NCBI GenBank assembly: GCA_023229545.1
Contig: JALNZB010000002.1
Location: 161,856-225,855 of the forward strand
DNA from: Sulfuritalea sp.
GTDB lineage: Bacteria > Pseudomonadota > Gammaproteobacteria > Burkholderiales > Rhodocyclaceae
Direction: 5' to 3'
Length of the DNA: 64,000 nucleotides
The position numbers and the translations under genes were made by a program. Within the stretch, counting starts at the first letter, position 1; each line of letters starts with the position of its first letter. Under the pieces are notes generated by a model, which had not been told where the DNA came from, did no database searches, and was given only the letters and a program-made list of their open reading frames with translations. Below, in pieces: positions 9,839 to 17,099 of this stretch.

Positions 9839-10078
9839 TCAGATGCCGAGGATCTTCATCGCCTTGGCGAGCGTATCCACCGCATCCTGATGTTTGCCGG
9901 CTTTGTGCATGACTTCGCCATCGGCACGCAGTTTTTTCACTTCGCTCATCTTCTCGGCGGAAAGCATCGGCTTCGCGTCGAGTGCGGCGTCGATTTTCTT
10001 CATGTCGGCCGGGCAGTGAAAGGCCAGCGCAGCGCCCGAAAATGCTACCAATGCCATCAGGGTTATAAATTTTTTCAT
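9839..10078 (-). CDS. Small exported protein of unknown function
   Basis: A 79-residue protein. The frame is open to 10225, but the real start is the ATG at 10078: AAGGAG lies eight bases upstream, and translation from there gives a clean signal peptide, MKKFITLMALVAFSGAALAF. The mature part of about 60 residues is helical and charged with one Cys (FHCPADMKKIDAAL) and regular heptad-like leucine and methionine spacing (EKMSEVKKLRADGEVMHKAG). It looks like the small periplasmic helical proteins common in betaproteobacteria. No function can be assigned. Confidence 0.82.
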   Translation of the reverse strand: MKKFITLMALVAFSGAALAFHCPADMKKIDAALDAKPMLSAEKMSEVKKLRADGEVMHKAGKHQDAVDTLAKAMKILGI

Positions 10079-10233
10079 GACAATCTCCTTGGGGTTCGCT
10101 TCAGTTGCTCCGACCGCCGGGAATGCGGCAGGTTCAAACAGCATAGATCGCGTTCCGGCAATGTCAAAGCCATGGCGTTTGCCATGGCGGAAGATGTGAC
10201 GCGCACCCGGCTTGCGCTGTAGCATTCGGCTCC

Positions 10234-11424
10234 ATGGCTACCCTGATCCTGCATCCCGGCAAGGAAAAATCCGTCCTGCGCCGGCACCCCTGGCTGTTTT
10301 CCGGCGCGATTGCGCAGCTCGACGGCCGGGCGCGACCGGGCGATACGGTCGACGTCGCCTCGCATGAAGGCCGGCCGCTGGCGCGCGCGGCGTGGAGCCC
10401 GGCGTCGCAGATTCGCGCTCGCATCTGGAGCTTCGATCCTGCGGAAACCATCGATCACGCCTTCTTCAAGCGCCGTGTCGCGGCGTCCGCGGCGCGGCGC
10501 GCCGCCCTGCCGGAACTGGCCGGGCAGCAGGGCCTGCGCCTGATCCACGCCGAATCCGACGGCCTGCCCGGCGTCATCGCCGATCGTTACGGCGATACCG
10601 TGGTGGTGCAACTGACCACTGCGGGGGCCGACAAGTGGCGTGCCGCCATCGCCGACTCCTTGCACAAGGCCACCGGTTGCGCGCGCATTTTTGAGCGCTC
10701 GGACGCCGAGGTGCGCAAGCTCGAAGGTCTTGAGCCCGTCACCGGCTGGCTGCTGGGCGAGGCATCCGGCGACGAACTGGTGATTGAGGAAAACGGCATG
10801 AACATGGCCGTCGATTTTTTCGCCGGGCACAAGACCGGCTTCTATCTCGATCAGCGCGAGAACCGCCGCCGCGTCGCCGAACTCGCACGCGACCGGCGCG
10901 TCCTCAACTGCTTCTGCTACACGGCGGGCTTTTCGTTGCAGGCGCTGGCGGGCGGTGCGCGCGAGGTGGTGTCGATGGACAGTTCCGGCCCGGCGCTGGC
11001 GACCGCGCGACGCAACCTGGCGCTGAATCCGCAACTCGATGCCGCGCGCGCGACCTGGCTTGAGGCCGACGTGTTTGCCGAACTGCGCAACTTGCGCGGC
11101 AGCGGCGAAAAGTACGAGCTGATCGTGCTCGATCCGCCGAAGTTCGCCCACACCGCCGCGCATGCCGAGCGCGCGGCGCGGGCCTACAAGGACATCAACC
11201 TGCATGCCCTGCGCCTACTGGCGCCTGGCGGCTTGCTGATGACGTATTCATGTTCCGGCGGCATCACGGCGGAACTGTTCCAGAAGATCGTCGCCGGCGC
11301 CGCACTCGATGCCGGGCGCACCGCGCGTATCGTGCAGCACCTGCAAGGCGCCGCCGATCATCCGGTCGATCTGGCGTTTCCGGAAGGCGAGTACCTGAAG
11401 GGCCTGCTGTTGCAGGTCGATTGA
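10234..11424 (+). CDS. rlmI: 23S rRNA (cytosine-5) methyltransferase RlmI-like
   Basis: A 396-residue protein: N-terminal PUA RNA-binding domain (about 1-75, with HPWLFSGAIAQLDG), a linker domain with HAESDGLPGVIADRYGD, and a Rossmann SAM-dependent methyltransferase domain. In the catalytic domain, GHKTGFYLDQRENRR, LNCFCYTAGFSLQAL (SAM loop), DPPKFAHT and TYSCSGGI match RlmI/RlmO, which methylates C1962 of 23S rRNA. The two catalytic-type cysteines are C229 or C231 and the one in SCSGG. The gene is monocistronic and divergent from the small exported protein gene. Confidence 0.92.
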   Translation: MATLILHPGKEKSVLRRHPWLFSGAIAQLDGRARPGDTVDVASHEGRPLARAAWSPASQIRARIWSFDPAETIDHAFFKRRVAASAARRAALPELAGQQGLRLIHAESDGLPGVIADRYGDTVVVQLTTAGADKWRAAIADSLHKATGCARIFERSDAEVRKLEGLEPVTGWLLGEASGDELVIEENGMNMAVDFFAGHKTGFYLDQRENRRRVAELARDRRVLNCFCYTAGFSLQALAGGAREVVSMDSSGPALATARRNLALNPQLDAARATWLEADVFAELRNLRGSGEKYELIVLDPPKFAHTAAHAERAARAYKDINLHALRLLAPGGLLMTYSCSGGITAELFQKIVAGAALDAGRTARIVQHLQGAADHPVDLAFPEGEYLKGLLLQVD

Positions 11425-11438
11425 AAGCCGGCAGCCAG

Positions 11439-12416
11439 CTACTGCTGACGTTTCAGAGTCATTGCGCATTGCTTTTTGCTGTACAGCATGCCGGCTCCTC
11501 GTTGCGCTTCGCCACTTGCTTCGATGCTGTCGCCGTGCACTTTGCCTTGCAGATTCACGACGACGTCGCCATGGGCTGCAGTGCCAAAGGAAATTGCGTT
11601 TAGCCCGGCGATTCCATCCACGACGCGCTCAAGCTCTGTGTAGTAGGGGATCGTCACGGTGAGAACTGGCTGCATGACGTTTGTCGTCCACACCAGTTGC
11701 GTCGGCGGGGTAAATCCAAGCAGGTGAATGGGCGGGATGTCAAACACCGACTGCACCACAAGCTCGACCTCCTGCGAGAAGGGGGCGACCCACTCCGGCG
11801 GCGGCTTGTGTTCCGGATAAGGGATGAACACATCCGAGTCACAGTGAAATGTCCCCTTCCATCGACCGAGGAAAGTCGCGGCGGTAGCCGATATCCGTTC
11901 CATCTCGTCCATTTTGAGTACGGGGATCAGGGTGGCCAGGGGAGCAGGCCGGTGCGTGCCCTTGAGGGTTCTTTCAGCAACCGTGAAACCGCTTTCGCGG
12001 TCGCCGGATTTGGCGACGCTGTAGTTGATCTCCAGCGTGGCAGGCTCATTGTCAGGCTTCTTGCCGGTCCGCTTTTCGAATACCGCATCAAAGCCGGTCT
12101 GACGGCGCTTTTCAAGTATCGAAGGCAACATCGGAACGATAGCCGTGGTTCTGCATGCGTAGCGCTTTGCGCCTTCTTCGTATTCGTCGGTACGCGTATT
12201 GGTGAATGTGGCCGATTCAAGCCACTCTGACCCGAGCCGAAGCACGCCTGCCTTTCGACGCCCGCGAATGCGCTCGGTGGTGATCGCAATATGCTTCTGG
12301 ACAACCAGCCGTTTCACCGCAGCCAGCACTCTCTCGTCGGCGCACTCCGGCGGCCCGCTGTGACAGCCGGCCAGGACAATTGACAAAAACGCGATGAGCG
12401 GGAGCGTCTGCTTCAT
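11439..12416 (-). CDS. Lipoprotein of unknown function
   Basis: A 325-residue protein from the ATG at 12416, chosen because it gives a signal peptide MKQTLPLIAFLSIVLAGC with lipobox LAGC at residues 15-18. The rest has no motif I recognise; it is rich in beta-prone stretches, with an acid- and proline-containing middle (FIPYPEHKPPPEWVAPF) and three more cysteines. Codon use is less GC-rich at third positions than in neighbouring genes, which hints at later acquisition. It sits convergent with rlmI, 14 bases apart, and 97 bases after the DUF3299 gene on the same strand. Confidence 0.75.
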   Translation of the reverse strand: MKQTLPLIAFLSIVLAGCHSGPPECADERVLAAVKRLVVQKHIAITTERIRGRRKAGVLRLGSEWLESATFTNTRTDEYEEGAKRYACRTTAIVPMLPSILEKRRQTGFDAVFEKRTGKKPDNEPATLEINYSVAKSGDRESGFTVAERTLKGTHRPAPLATLIPVLKMDEMERISATAATFLGRWKGTFHCDSDVFIPYPEHKPPPEWVAPFSQEVELVVQSVFDIPPIHLLGFTPPTQLVWTTNVMQPVLTVTIPYYTELERVVDGIAGLNAISFGTAAHGDVVVNLQGKVHGDSIEASGEAQRGAGMLYSKKQCAMTLKRQQ

Positions 12417-12513
12417 GTTTTTCCGGTCGCCATTGCCTTGCACGGATACGCGAACGCAAGCCTGGCGCCAACGGGCCCATCGGTGCTCTGTCGGGTCAGC
12501 CAGGAAAGCAAGG

Positions 12514-13041
12514 CTATTTTTTCTTCGGCTCTTCGTAAGGTCCGATCTTGTCCACGGCCAGCCGGTAACCGGCCTTGCCCCAGGGAGTATCCGCGCGGTG
12601 CAGGCTCAGGGTGCCACTGACCCAGACCGCATCCATAATGCGCATGCCCTTCAGCGGCTTGGCCGATATGGCGTGGATGATCTGGTTGGCTGGCGGCGGC
12701 GGGCTGTGGATGCAGGCGCCGAAGTAGGGTACCAGCAGGAATTCGGTGGCCTTGTTGTCCTTGACCTCCAGCGGAATGGCGAAGCCCGCTAGGCGAACGC
12801 GCATGCCGGCCAGCGACGCCTCGGTCGGCGCGCTGTCCCACAATACCTTCATCTTCTCCAGCGCCTCCATCGCACGCGGGTCGGAGTCCTGCAGCTTGCC
12901 CGATCTGAGCAGCGCCCTGAGGTCCTGCGCCGGGTCCCAGCCCTTGGGCACCAGTGCTTCCCAAGTGATTTTCTTGTAGGCATCGGCGGCCTGCAGCGGG
13001 AGCGCGAGACATAGGGCCAGCACTATGAAGAGTGTGCGCAT
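12514..13041 (-). CDS. DUF3299 periplasmic protein of the zinc-transport-like locus
   Basis: A 175-residue protein with a signal peptide (MRTLFIVLALCLALPLQAADA). The family's central motif is plain: VRLAGFAIPLE, then FLLVPYFGACIHSPPPPANQ, with a conserved Cys and His that could bind metal, and a C-terminal WGKAGYRLAVDKIGPYE. It follows three bases after the permease gene, so it is part of the ABC unit. DUF3299 proteins are commonly encoded beside FtsX-type permeases and DUF2796 proteins; a substrate-handling role for zinc is inferred from this company, not shown. Confidence 0.88.
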   Translation of the reverse strand: MRTLFIVLALCLALPLQAADAYKKITWEALVPKGWDPAQDLRALLRSGKLQDSDPRAMEALEKMKVLWDSAPTEASLAGMRVRLAGFAIPLEVKDNKATEFLLVPYFGACIHSPPPPANQIIHAISAKPLKGMRIMDAVWVSGTLSLHRADTPWGKAGYRLAVDKIGPYEEPKKK

Positions 13042-13044
13042 GGA

Positions 13045-14307
13045 TCAAATCCTTGGTGTCAGTCCGTCGGCGAGCGACATGCGCCAGGCGCGCCAGCCGG
13101 GGATCAGGCTGGCAATCAGGCCGGTGGCAATGACCAGCCCGAGCAATTCAAGTTCCCCGGCGCCGGGCAGGCGGGCGCCGAGCACGACGCCAAAGCGTTC
13201 CAGCAGCCAGGGCGCGGCAAGGCTGCTGCCGAGACTGGTCAGGGCCAGTCCGAGCAACGCGCCGAGCGTGGTCACCAGCAGGCCTTCGGCGGTCAGCATC
13301 AGGAACAGGTCGCGCGGACCGGCGCCCAGCGCGCGCAGGATGGCCAGTTCGCGGCGGCGTTCGTTGAGCCCGGCCAGCAGGGTGGCCGTCAGGCCGGCGA
13401 GGCCGACGACGACGACCAGCGCGGAGATTGCCAGCAAAGTGCGCTCGACCGTGCCGATCGCCTGCCACAGTTCATCCAGCGCGACGCCGGGCAGCACGGC
13501 CAGCAAAGGCTCGCCGCGAAATTCGTTGATGAAGCGCTGCATGCGGAACACGTCGCTGCGCTGCTTCAAGCCGATCAGCGCGGCGGTGATTTCCTTCGGT
13601 TGCAGGTCGAATTTGGCGACCAGTTGCGGCGGGATGTTCAGGCCCGGCATCGGCATGCCGCCGACCCAGTCCAGATGCAACGCGGTGATGGCTTCGAGGC
13701 CGACGTGCACGGTACGATCCACCGGCGTTCCGGTCGCGGCGAGGATGCCGACGACACGGAAGGGCTTGTCGCCATGCTCGCCCATGCCGGTCTCGCCGAT
13801 ACCGTGGCTGAGCGTGATTTCCTGGCCCACGGCGTAGCCCAAGCGTGCCGCCACCTCGCTGCCGACCACGGCCTCGAAGACGCTGGCGAACGGTTCGCCA
13901 GCGGTAAAGCGCAAGGCTTCGTGCTCGCCGAAGCGAAAGTGGCGGAAGTAGTCGGCGCGGGTGCCCAGCACCGCAAAGCCGCGATGCGAATCGCCGAGCG
14001 ACAGCGGCACCGCCCAGTCGACTGCGGGATGGCCGGCGATGGCCTGGTAGCTGTTCCAGCCGATGTTGTTGCTGGCGGCGCCGGAATGGAAGACGGCGTA
14101 GAGCATCAGTTGCACGGCGCCGGTGCGGGCGCCGACCACCAGGTCGACGCCGGATACGGATTGCGAAAAACTCTGCCGCGCATCGACGCGTATTCGTTCG
14201 ACAGCGAGCAGCAGCGTGGTGGCGAGGACGATGGCGACCAAGGTCAGGCCAAGGGTCAATCGCCGGCTCCAGGCGGAAAGCGCCGCAAGGCGCAGCACGG
14301 CATTCAC
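13045..14307 (-). CDS. FtsX/MacB-type ABC transporter permease
   Basis: A 420-residue membrane protein with the four-helix FtsX layout: one N-terminal helix (LTLGLTLVAIVLATTLLLAV), a large periplasmic domain (about 45-280), then three helices including LLAISALVVVVGLAGLTATLLAG and LLVTTLGALLGLALTSLG. The cytosolic coupling segment ERRRELAILRALGAGPRDLF is typical. Its start overlaps the ATPase stop by ATGA. These permeases usually drive periplasmic work rather than classical substrate channelling; here the neighbours suggest zinc acquisition. Confidence 0.93.
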   Translation of the reverse strand: MNAVLRLAALSAWSRRLTLGLTLVAIVLATTLLLAVERIRVDARQSFSQSVSGVDLVVGARTGAVQLMLYAVFHSGAASNNIGWNSYQAIAGHPAVDWAVPLSLGDSHRGFAVLGTRADYFRHFRFGEHEALRFTAGEPFASVFEAVVGSEVAARLGYAVGQEITLSHGIGETGMGEHGDKPFRVVGILAATGTPVDRTVHVGLEAITALHLDWVGGMPMPGLNIPPQLVAKFDLQPKEITAALIGLKQRSDVFRMQRFINEFRGEPLLAVLPGVALDELWQAIGTVERTLLAISALVVVVGLAGLTATLLAGLNERRRELAILRALGAGPRDLFLMLTAEGLLVTTLGALLGLALTSLGSSLAAPWLLERFGVVLGARLPGAGELELLGLVIATGLIASLIPGWRAWRMSLADGLTPRI

Positions 14308-14999
14308 GAGACTGCTCCCGGCTTGACGCGGTTGATCTCATCCAGGGCGACTGTCCGGTCGAAGTGCGCGGCCAGGCGCCGGTCGTGGCTGACGAAGATC
14401 AGGGTCGCACCGACCGCAGCGGTTTCGCGCAGCAGCAGGTCGATGAATATCTGTTGCCGTTCGGTATCCAGCGCCGAGGTCGGCTCGTCGGCGATCAGGA
14501 ATTCCGGCTGGCCGATCAGCGCCCGCGCAGCGGCCACGCGTTGTTGCTGGCCGACGCTGAGCTCGGCGGCGGGTTGGGGCCACAGTTCGGCCACCAGATC
14601 GAGCTGGGTCAGCAGGCGTTTCGCTGCGGTGCGTGGATCAGGTTCCGCGCGCTGTTTGCGCCGGGCGGAGAAGGTGCAGGGCAGCAGCACGTTGTCCAGC
14701 GCGGAAAGCCAGGGCAGCAGGTTGAACTGCTGGAACAGGAAGCCGATGTGGTCGGCGCGGAAGCGGTCGCGGGCATGACTGCGCAGTTGCGCGAGGTCCT
14801 GTCCCAGCAGTTCGATGCGCCCCGCTTGCGGCACCGCGACGCCGCCGAGCAATCCGAGCAAAGTGCTTTTGCCGCTGCCGCTGGGACCATGCAGGAAAAC
14901 CCGCTCGCCGCGGGCAAGTTCAAAGCGCGGAATATCGAGACAGGGCGCCGACTGTCGCGGCCAGCGAAACAGCAGGTCGGTGATTCGCAACGCGCTCAT
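14304..14999 (-). CDS. ABC transporter ATP-binding protein (LolD/MacB-like)
   Basis: A 231-residue ATPase. Walker A is GPSGSGKSTLLG at about 38-49, the Q loop is FLFQQFNLLPWLSAL, the signature is ELSVGQQQRVAAARAL, Walker B is EFLIADEPTSALD, and the switch His is in FVSHDRRLA. It pairs with the FtsX-type permease downstream (ATGA overlap). It is preceded by the DUF2796 gene ten bases upstream, so the DUF2796-ATPase-permease-DUF3299 block is one unit. Confidence 0.95.
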   Translation of the reverse strand: MSALRITDLLFRWPRQSAPCLDIPRFELARGERVFLHGPSGSGKSTLLGLLGGVAVPQAGRIELLGQDLAQLRSHARDRFRADHIGFLFQQFNLLPWLSALDNVLLPCTFSARRKQRAEPDPRTAAKRLLTQLDLVAELWPQPAAELSVGQQQRVAAARALIGQPEFLIADEPTSALDTERQQIFIDLLLRETAAVGATLIFVSHDRRLAAHFDRTVALDEINRVKPGAVS

Positions 15000-15009
15000 G
15001 CGCCGGAGA

Positions 15010-15501
15010 TTACCAGCTAACGACGGGATGCTTCGGCGTCAGTCGCGCCGCGCCCTGGCCGTTGGGGCCGGAGCGCTGCGTTTCGAGGCGGTAGAGGCGC
15101 TTGAACTGTTTGAAAATCGTCGTCTCGATACCCTTGAGTTCGGCGGCAGCGGCACAGCGGAAAACGTAGCTGGCGTCGATGTCGGCGTGTTCGCCGCCGG
15201 CGAATTGCGGCATATCAAGCTTCACGGACTGCAACGTGCAGTTCGCGGCCGGGGTCGGCATGAACAGCGCTGCGGCATCCTTTAGCGCCTTGTCCGCCGC
15301 GACCAGCGCCGCTTTTTCCTTGTCGTTCTTCGGTGCGCGCTCGAAGCCGACGGCGGCATCGAGCGGCAGTTCCAGCGCGATGGTGATCTGGCCCTTGTCG
15401 ATGGCGACATCGAGATGTCCAGCGCCATGGACGTGGGCGGGGGCTGACCGAGCGGCAGGAGGAATGGCGAGCAGGGCAATGAGTAGCAAGGTCTTGCGCA
15501 T
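15010..15501 (-). CDS. DUF2796 (ZrgA-like) periplasmic zinc-binding protein
   Basis: A 163-residue exported protein: signal peptide MRKTLLLIALLAIPPAARS, then a His-containing start of the mature chain (APAHVHGAGHLDVAIDKGQ), and a C-terminal part with ADIDASYVFRCAAAAELKGI. This matches DUF2796, the family of Vibrio cholerae ZrgA, part of a Zur-regulated zinc importer (ZrgABCDE). Most family members carry a long histidine-rich loop in the middle; here that loop is essentially absent, so only a few histidines (HVHGAGH) remain for metal binding. It lies 25 bases after the ZIP gene and heads the ABC genes. Confidence 0.85.
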   Translation of the reverse strand: MRKTLLLIALLAIPPAARSAPAHVHGAGHLDVAIDKGQITIALELPLDAAVGFERAPKNDKEKAALVAADKALKDAAALFMPTPAANCTLQSVKLDMPQFAGGEHADIDASYVFRCAAAAELKGIETTIFKQFKRLYRLETQRSGPNGQGAARLTPKHPVVSW

Positions 15502-15526
15502 AATGAAAATCTCCGTCAGGTGGAAG

Positions 15527-16330
15527 TCAATGCGAATGTCCGCTGCCGAAGACGACGACCGCGATGCCGACGGCGAGCAGTACGCCGTGCCAGCCGACGG
15601 CAGTGGTTTCCCGCTTGAGGCGCGGCATCAGGTCGGCAATCGCGATGTACAGGAAACTCGACGCGGCAATGGTGATGACAACGGGAATCCAGTCGCGCGC
15701 ATGGTCCAATGCAAAGTAGCCGACGATGCCGCCGGCCACCGCGGTGAGACTGGAGACGCCGTTCCAGAACAGTGCCCGCCCGCGTTTCCAGCCCGCCGCC
15801 AGCAGGATCGCGAAATCGCCGGCCTCCTGCGGCACTTCGTGGGCGATGATGGCCAGGGTCGCGCTCCAGCCCAGCACCGGGTCGGCGAGGAAGGCGGCGG
15901 CGATCAGCAGCCCGTCGGTGAAGTTGTGAAAGCCGTCGCCGACAAGGATCAGCAGCGTTTCCCCCGGCATGCCATGGGCGTGGTGATGGCTGTGGGTATG
16001 GTCTTCGCAGGCCTGGTCGCCCGCGTGTGCATCGACAAGGTTGGTGGCTTGGTGGGCGTGACGCCAGAGCGCGAATTTCTCCAGCGCGAAAAAGCCGAGG
16101 ATACCGGCGAGCAGCAGCGGGAACACCTCGTGCGGCGTCAGGCCGCTTTCCAGGGCCTCGGGCAGCAAATGCAGGGTGGCTGTCGCCAGCAGCAGGCCGG
16201 TCGAAAAGCTGACGGTAAAGCCCAGCCACTTGCGCGGCAAGCCAAACATCACCAGCGCGGCTGCGGCGACGCTGAGCAAGCCGCCGAGCAGGCAGGCAAG
16301 AACGATCTGGACAAACAAGGGGATCTGCAT
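15527..16330 (-). CDS. ZIP-family metal transporter
   Basis: A membrane carrier of about 267 residues from MQIPLFVQIVLACLLGG; an in-frame ATG at 16369 would add 13 residues. Seven to eight membrane segments are visible. A histidine-rich cytosolic loop lies between helices 3 and 4 (HTHSHHHAHG). The paired metal-site helices carry HNFTDGLLIAAAF and HEVPQEAGDFAIL, the ZIP signature. It should import zinc or related divalent metal. It is divergent from the Fur/Zur gene, with two palindromes in the shared upstream region, which suggests zinc-dependent repression of the locus. Confidence 0.92.
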   Translation of the reverse strand: MQIPLFVQIVLACLLGGLLSVAAAALVMFGLPRKWLGFTVSFSTGLLLATATLHLLPEALESGLTPHEVFPLLLAGILGFFALEKFALWRHAHQATNLVDAHAGDQACEDHTHSHHHAHGMPGETLLILVGDGFHNFTDGLLIAAAFLADPVLGWSATLAIIAHEVPQEAGDFAILLAAGWKRGRALFWNGVSSLTAVAGGIVGYFALDHARDWIPVVITIAASSFLYIAIADLMPRLKRETTAVGWHGVLLAVGIAVVVFGSGHSH

Positions 16331-16392
16331 CTGGAAGGCGGCACGACGCCACGAATAGGCAGGCGCCATTCAATCACAGTAGATCGCCTAAC

Positions 16393-16416
16393 GCAACACT
16401 GTTGCATTTGCAAATG
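16393..16416. promoter_or_regulatory. Two adjoining palindromes, candidate Zur operators
   Basis: In the divergent region between the ZIP and Fur/Zur genes, GCAAC-ACT-GTTGC (16393-16405) runs directly into a perfect 12-bp palindrome CATTTGCAAATG (16405-16416). The second ends about 20 bases before the regulator ATG. The position is ideal for joint control of both genes. Identity as Zur sites is inferred from context; I do not recall a consensus that would prove it. Confidence 0.55.
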
Positions 16417-16436
16417 TTCTGTGGTTTGATCCGGCC

Positions 16437-16883
16437 ATGTCCAGCGCAATAACTTCCCCGATCTCCGCCGATCTTATCCGTGCCGCCGGCGTCAAGGTGA
16501 CGCGTGGTCGGGTGCGCGTGCTCGATGCCCTGCATGCGGCGCGGCAACCGCTTTGCCACGGCGAGATGGAGTCCTGCCTGGCGGTCGATGGCGAGGCGGC
16601 TATCGACCGCGTCACGCTCTACCGCATCCTCGATTCGCTGGTGGCCTGCGGTCTTGCGCTGAAAGCAGTCGATATCCGCGGCGTGTTTCGCTTTTCGGCG
16701 AGCGGTGCGCGGCGCCAGCACGCCAGTCACGTGCATTTTCGCTGCACCGATTGCGGCGGCGTGTTCTGCCTCAAGGCCGAGCCGCCGCCAGCACCCAAGC
16801 TGCCGCGCGGATTCCGTCTGGGCGAGGTCGAGTTCGATGTGCGCGGCACCTGCGCCGGCTGTTCGGGAAGGGGTGGCTCATGA
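16437..16883 (+). CDS. zur: Fur-family transcriptional regulator, probably Zur
   Basis: A 148-residue Fur-family protein: winged-helix N-terminal domain (about 10-85, with VTRGRVRVLDALHA and the recognition helix DRVTLYRILDSLVACGL) and a metal-binding dimerisation domain with HASHVHFRC, the structural site CTDCGGVFC and a C-terminal CAGC pair. Placement next to a ZIP carrier and a ZrgA-like locus, and upstream of a znuB remnant, points to the zinc regulator Zur rather than Fur or PerR. It would bind DNA with zinc as corepressor. Confidence 0.85.
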   Translation: MSSAITSPISADLIRAAGVKVTRGRVRVLDALHAARQPLCHGEMESCLAVDGEAAIDRVTLYRILDSLVACGLALKAVDIRGVFRFSASGARRQHASHVHFRCTDCGGVFCLKAEPPPAPKLPRGFRLGEVEFDVRGTCAGCSGRGGS

Positions 16884-17081
16884 GCCGGCGCACTCGCTGA
16901 ACTGCAAGGACTCGACTGGAGCCTGCTGGCCGCCCCTTTCGCCGCCGGTCTCGGCCTTTCGTTATACGTCGATCTGCCCGCCGGGGCGACGGCGGTTTGC
17001 TGTCTGTGCCTGCTGTCCCTTGTCGGGCTGCGCTTCTTCAGGTCCGAGGGTGGCGAGTTATACTGCTCGGCCCCCACCTGA
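16884..17081 (+). pseudogene. Decayed 3' end of a znuB-like zinc ABC permease gene
   Basis: Directly after the zur stop, and in the same frame, 65 codons read without interruption to TGA but have no start codon. The peptide contains LLAAPFAAGLGLSLYVDLPA followed by GATAVCCLCLLSLVGL. This aligns with the last membrane helices of ZnuB/ABC-3 permeases, which end in a G-L-x-x-S, D-x-PAG, then hydrophobic helix pattern; E. coli ZnuB has FSAFYDTPAGPSVVLCAALL there. No znuC or other znuB sequence remains. An ATG overlapping the zur stop (16880) leads only to a seven-codon frame. Best read as the scar of a deleted zur-znuC-znuB operon. Confidence 0.72.
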
Positions 17082-17099
17082 AGATGTTGTTCCAGATCA

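Noticed and set aside
15179..16429. 416-codon plus-strand frame over the ZrgA-like and ZIP genes
   Set aside because: Antisense to two genes with signal peptide and ZIP signatures; composition is shadow-like.
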